Source: an uncultured Oscillospiraceae bacterium
GTDB taxonomy: Bacteria > Bacillota_A > Clostridia > Oscillospirales > Oscillospiraceae
DNA: 23,099 nucleotides
Direction of reading: 5' to 3'
Assembly: GCA_900757695.1 (NCBI GenBank)
Contig: CAAEOU010000368.1
Location: 1 to 23,099 of the forward strand
The notes beneath the pieces are model-generated. The model worked only from the letters and a program-made list of their open reading frames with translations, was not told the origin of the DNA and searched no databases. How positions within the stretch are numbered: the first letter of the stretch is position 1; the number at the start of each line of letters is the position of its first letter. Below are positions 23,099 to 23,099 of this stretch, in pieces. Both the position numbers and the translations under genes were made by a program.

Positions 23099-23099
23099 A

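Noticed and set aside
1..23099. CRISPR array, tRNA or rRNA genes
   Set aside because: No regularly spaced repeats and no tRNA cloverleaf or rRNA sequence were recognised by eye on either strand.

Overview
The window looks like the right-hand part of an integrative and conjugative element (ICE) in a gut-type Clostridia (Oscillospiraceae-like Firmicute), plus about 5.4 kb of flanking chromosome. The clues are strong AGGAGG ribosome sites, intrinsic terminators, lipoprotein signal peptides with LSGC lipoboxes, a CD1108-type CHAP mobile-element protein, a tandem run of large serine recombinases, and a LipO-type solute-binding protein. The taxon is inferred from gene content only.

Layout. (1) 1-1216: 3' end of the ICE CHAP/transfer-apparatus protein, ended by a TGA just before its expected last residues. 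(2) 1217-10325: a cargo block that looks AT-richer than its flanks, with two halves. The minus-strand half encodes exported proteins, in transcription order: a small SH3-like secreted protein (apparently frameshifted), a solute-binding-like lipoprotein, a serpin lipoprotein, and a papain-like cysteine protease split into pre-pro and catalytic halves by one in-frame TAG. The plus-strand half is a complete agr-type quorum-sensing locus in the order response regulator, histidine kinase, AgrB peptidase, AgrD peptide. A divergent XRE repressor and an 11-bp inverted repeat sit at the boundary between the halves. (3) 10379-17710: the ICE maintenance and integration end. It holds an XRE regulator whose ribosome site lies inside a terminator-like hairpin, a structured non-coding stretch that may be an RNA gene, a DinG-like Fe-S helicase, a small SHOCT-like protein, and four consecutive serine-recombinase ORFs. 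Two of these are apparently active, one lacks the catalytic domain, and one is a catalytically degenerate, truncated N-terminal domain. (4) 17711-17913: probable right ICE/chromosome junction, with a promoter and the first 23 codons of an interrupted minus-strand host gene. (5) 17914-23099: a minus-strand host operon with the C-terminal part of an NAD(P)/FAD oxidoreductase, a LipO-type binding lipoprotein, an AraC regulator and a fumarate-reductase-like flavoprotein.

How it may work together (inference). AgrB would process AgrD to a five-residue thiolactone with predicted ring Cys-Asn-Gly-Ile-Ile. The kinase would sense it, and the LytTR regulator could switch on agr and perhaps the adjacent exported-protein genes. 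A secreted cysteine protease made from the same strand as a membrane-anchored serpin suggests a protease plus self-protecting or host-directed inhibitor pair carried on a mobile element. Several cargo genes carry a stop or frameshift, so this copy may be decaying.
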